Positions 63,116 to 64,000 of a stretch of 64,000 nucleotides of DNA are shown here, piece by piece. The position numbers were made by a program, and so were the translations under genes. The notes beneath the pieces are model-generated. The model worked only from the letters and a program-made list of their open reading frames with translations, did not search any database and was not told the origin of the DNA. Source of the stretch: Streptococcus parasanguinis ATCC 15912 (lineage in GTDB: Bacteria > Bacillota > Bacilli > Lactobacillales > Streptococcaceae); contig NC_015678.1 in assembly GCF_000164675.2 (NCBI RefSeq), forward strand, positions 1,798,001 through 1,862,000, in the 5' to 3' direction. Position 1 is the first letter of the stretch, and each line of letters starts with the position of its first letter.

Positions 63116-63994
63116 ATGAGTAAAAAAACATGGATTATCGGTGGGGTGGCAGTTCTTGCCATTGCAGGTGCAACTATTCTTGGACGGAGCTTGAACCATG
63201 CAAACGACAGCAAAGGCTCAACAGGATCGAACAAGGTAACAACCTTGAAAGTAGCCCACACTCAAAACTATGTACCGTATGATTTCGTTGATGAAAAAGG
63301 AGAATCAGATGGCTATGAAGTAGCTGTGCTCAAAGCCATTGATGAAAAACTACCAGACTACAAGTTTGAGTACACTGGAACAAGTGATGACGATCTCTTG
63401 ATCGGTCTAGAATCTGGTAAATACGATATCGGAACCAAAGGAGCTTGGTATACCGAAGAACGTGCCAAGAAATTTATCATTCCAAAAGAACCAATCGGAG
63501 CAAGTATCATCGGATTTACCGTTCGGAAAGAAGATGCGAATAAATACAAGAATATCGATGACTTCGCTAAAGAAAAAGGAAAATTGGTTCCAATTTCACC
63601 ACAAAATGCGCAGTGGAATGTTATTAAAGAATACAATGAAAAGCATAAGGACCAACAAATCGAATTAACAGCTGCCGAATCTTTCAAAGTCGCAGATGCC
63701 TATGCTTGGGTTCTTGAAGGACGTTACGATGCCTTCTTTGACATCAAACTTTCCTTTGAAAAAGCTGTCACAGATAAAGATGGTTCTTACCACCAATATG
63801 CGGACAAACTGAGCTGGTTTGCCTACAAAGGAATTCCAACTTACCCATTGATCCATAAGGATAAGAAAAACGAAAAATTTGCGGAAGCATACAGCAAGGC
63901 CATCAAAGAATTAGAAAAAGATGGCACACTTGCTAAATTGTCGAAAAAATATTTCGGTGAAGATGTCTTCAGTTATGTAGATAAAGAGAAATAA
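63116..63994 (+). CDS. Amino-acid ABC transporter substrate-binding protein (family 3)
   Basis: This 292-residue family 3 binding protein starts with a hydrophobic anchor (WIIGGVAVLAIAGATILG) and no lipobox Cys. The domain follows (TLKVAHTQNYVPYDFVDEKG, DGYEVAVLKAIDEKL, GKYDIGTKGAWYTEERAKKF). It resembles cystine or polar amino-acid receptors (TcyA-like). The gene ends six bases before the window ends, so its permease and ATPase probably lie just outside. Confidence 0.92.
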   Translation: MSKKTWIIGGVAVLAIAGATILGRSLNHANDSKGSTGSNKVTTLKVAHTQNYVPYDFVDEKGESDGYEVAVLKAIDEKLPDYKFEYTGTSDDDLLIGLESGKYDIGTKGAWYTEERAKKFIIPKEPIGASIIGFTVRKEDANKYKNIDDFAKEKGKLVPISPQNAQWNVIKEYNEKHKDQQIELTAAESFKVADAYAWVLEGRYDAFFDIKLSFEKAVTDKDGSYHQYADKLSWFAYKGIPTYPLIHKDKKNEKFAEAYSKAIKELEKDGTLAKLSKKYFGEDVFSYVDKEK

Positions 63995-64000
63995 GATGAA

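Overview
The window is a low-GC Firmicute chromosome segment, almost certainly a Streptococcus of the sanguinis/mitis type (S. parasanguinis-like). The evidence is the gene order scaC-scaB-scaA(fimA)-tpx with divergent pepO, the PFL2-type locus ending in talC-gldA near leuS, the MarR-NmrA-proV-proWX cluster, DUF1310 and DUF3013 genes, streptococcal cre sites and BOX-like repeats. There is no prophage, transposase, CRISPR array or rRNA. The species assignment is from memory of gene order, not from a search.

Layout. 1-7.5 kb: a sugar-sensing cluster (anchored RbsB-like binding protein, NarL-type histidine kinase and regulator, second solute-binding protein) followed by a mannose-family PTS (IIA, IIB, IIC, IID) behind a palindrome cluster and a cre site. 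7.5-9.6 kb: groES-groEL under CIRCE control. 9.6-10.4 kb: non-coding, with a run of hairpins (BOX-like) and a candidate structured RNA. 10.5-14.2 kb: an Agr/Blp-type LytTR two-component system and a two-gene ABC exporter with a LytTR-type operator, the exporter being bracketed by two near-identical ~180 bp repeats. 14.4-16.0 kb (minus strand): tRNA-Lys, a probable 6S RNA, rarA. 16.1-19.4 kb: DUF3013, Nudix, GNAT, prmA, rsmE.

19.4-22.4 kb is the most unusual block: two tandem DUF1310 membrane proteins, each behind a copy of the same upstream motif, then a protein with an N-terminal lipase-like domain and a C-terminal helical domain, then two small helical proteins. This looks like a type VII secreted lipase toxin (TslA-like, reverse domain order) with its helical partners and candidate immunity proteins. 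22.5-27.2 kb: rel, dtd, a DtxR-family metalloregulator and a DUF3114-like gene. 27.6-32.7 kb: tpx and the manganese transporter scaCBA, divergent from pepO. 33.0-42.1 kb: a glycyl-radical enzyme locus with activase, two regulators, a Lac-family PTS, transaldolase-like protein and glycerol dehydrogenase. 42.2-48.9 kb: dacA (probably leaderless), an oligopeptide-binding lipoprotein, leuS, and yjdF with its riboswitch.

49.2-54.9 kb: two operons with the same palindromic operators, one with a flavin-binding oxidase-like protein, a SirTM-class sirtuin and a zinc macrodomain protein (reversible ADP-ribosylation), the other with a MarR regulator, an NmrA-like reductase and a choline/betaine ABC transporter. 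55.0-64.0 kb: a class I amidotransferase-like hydrolase, a GH1 glycosidase, glmS with paired GntR-type sites, an e(P4)-type lipoprotein phosphatase, and two UROD-family paralogues separated by a small exported peptide and followed by an amino-acid binding protein.

An unusual ~105 bp structured repeat occurs three times (17.55, 27.39 and 32.73 kb); its stems change sequence but keep their pairing.
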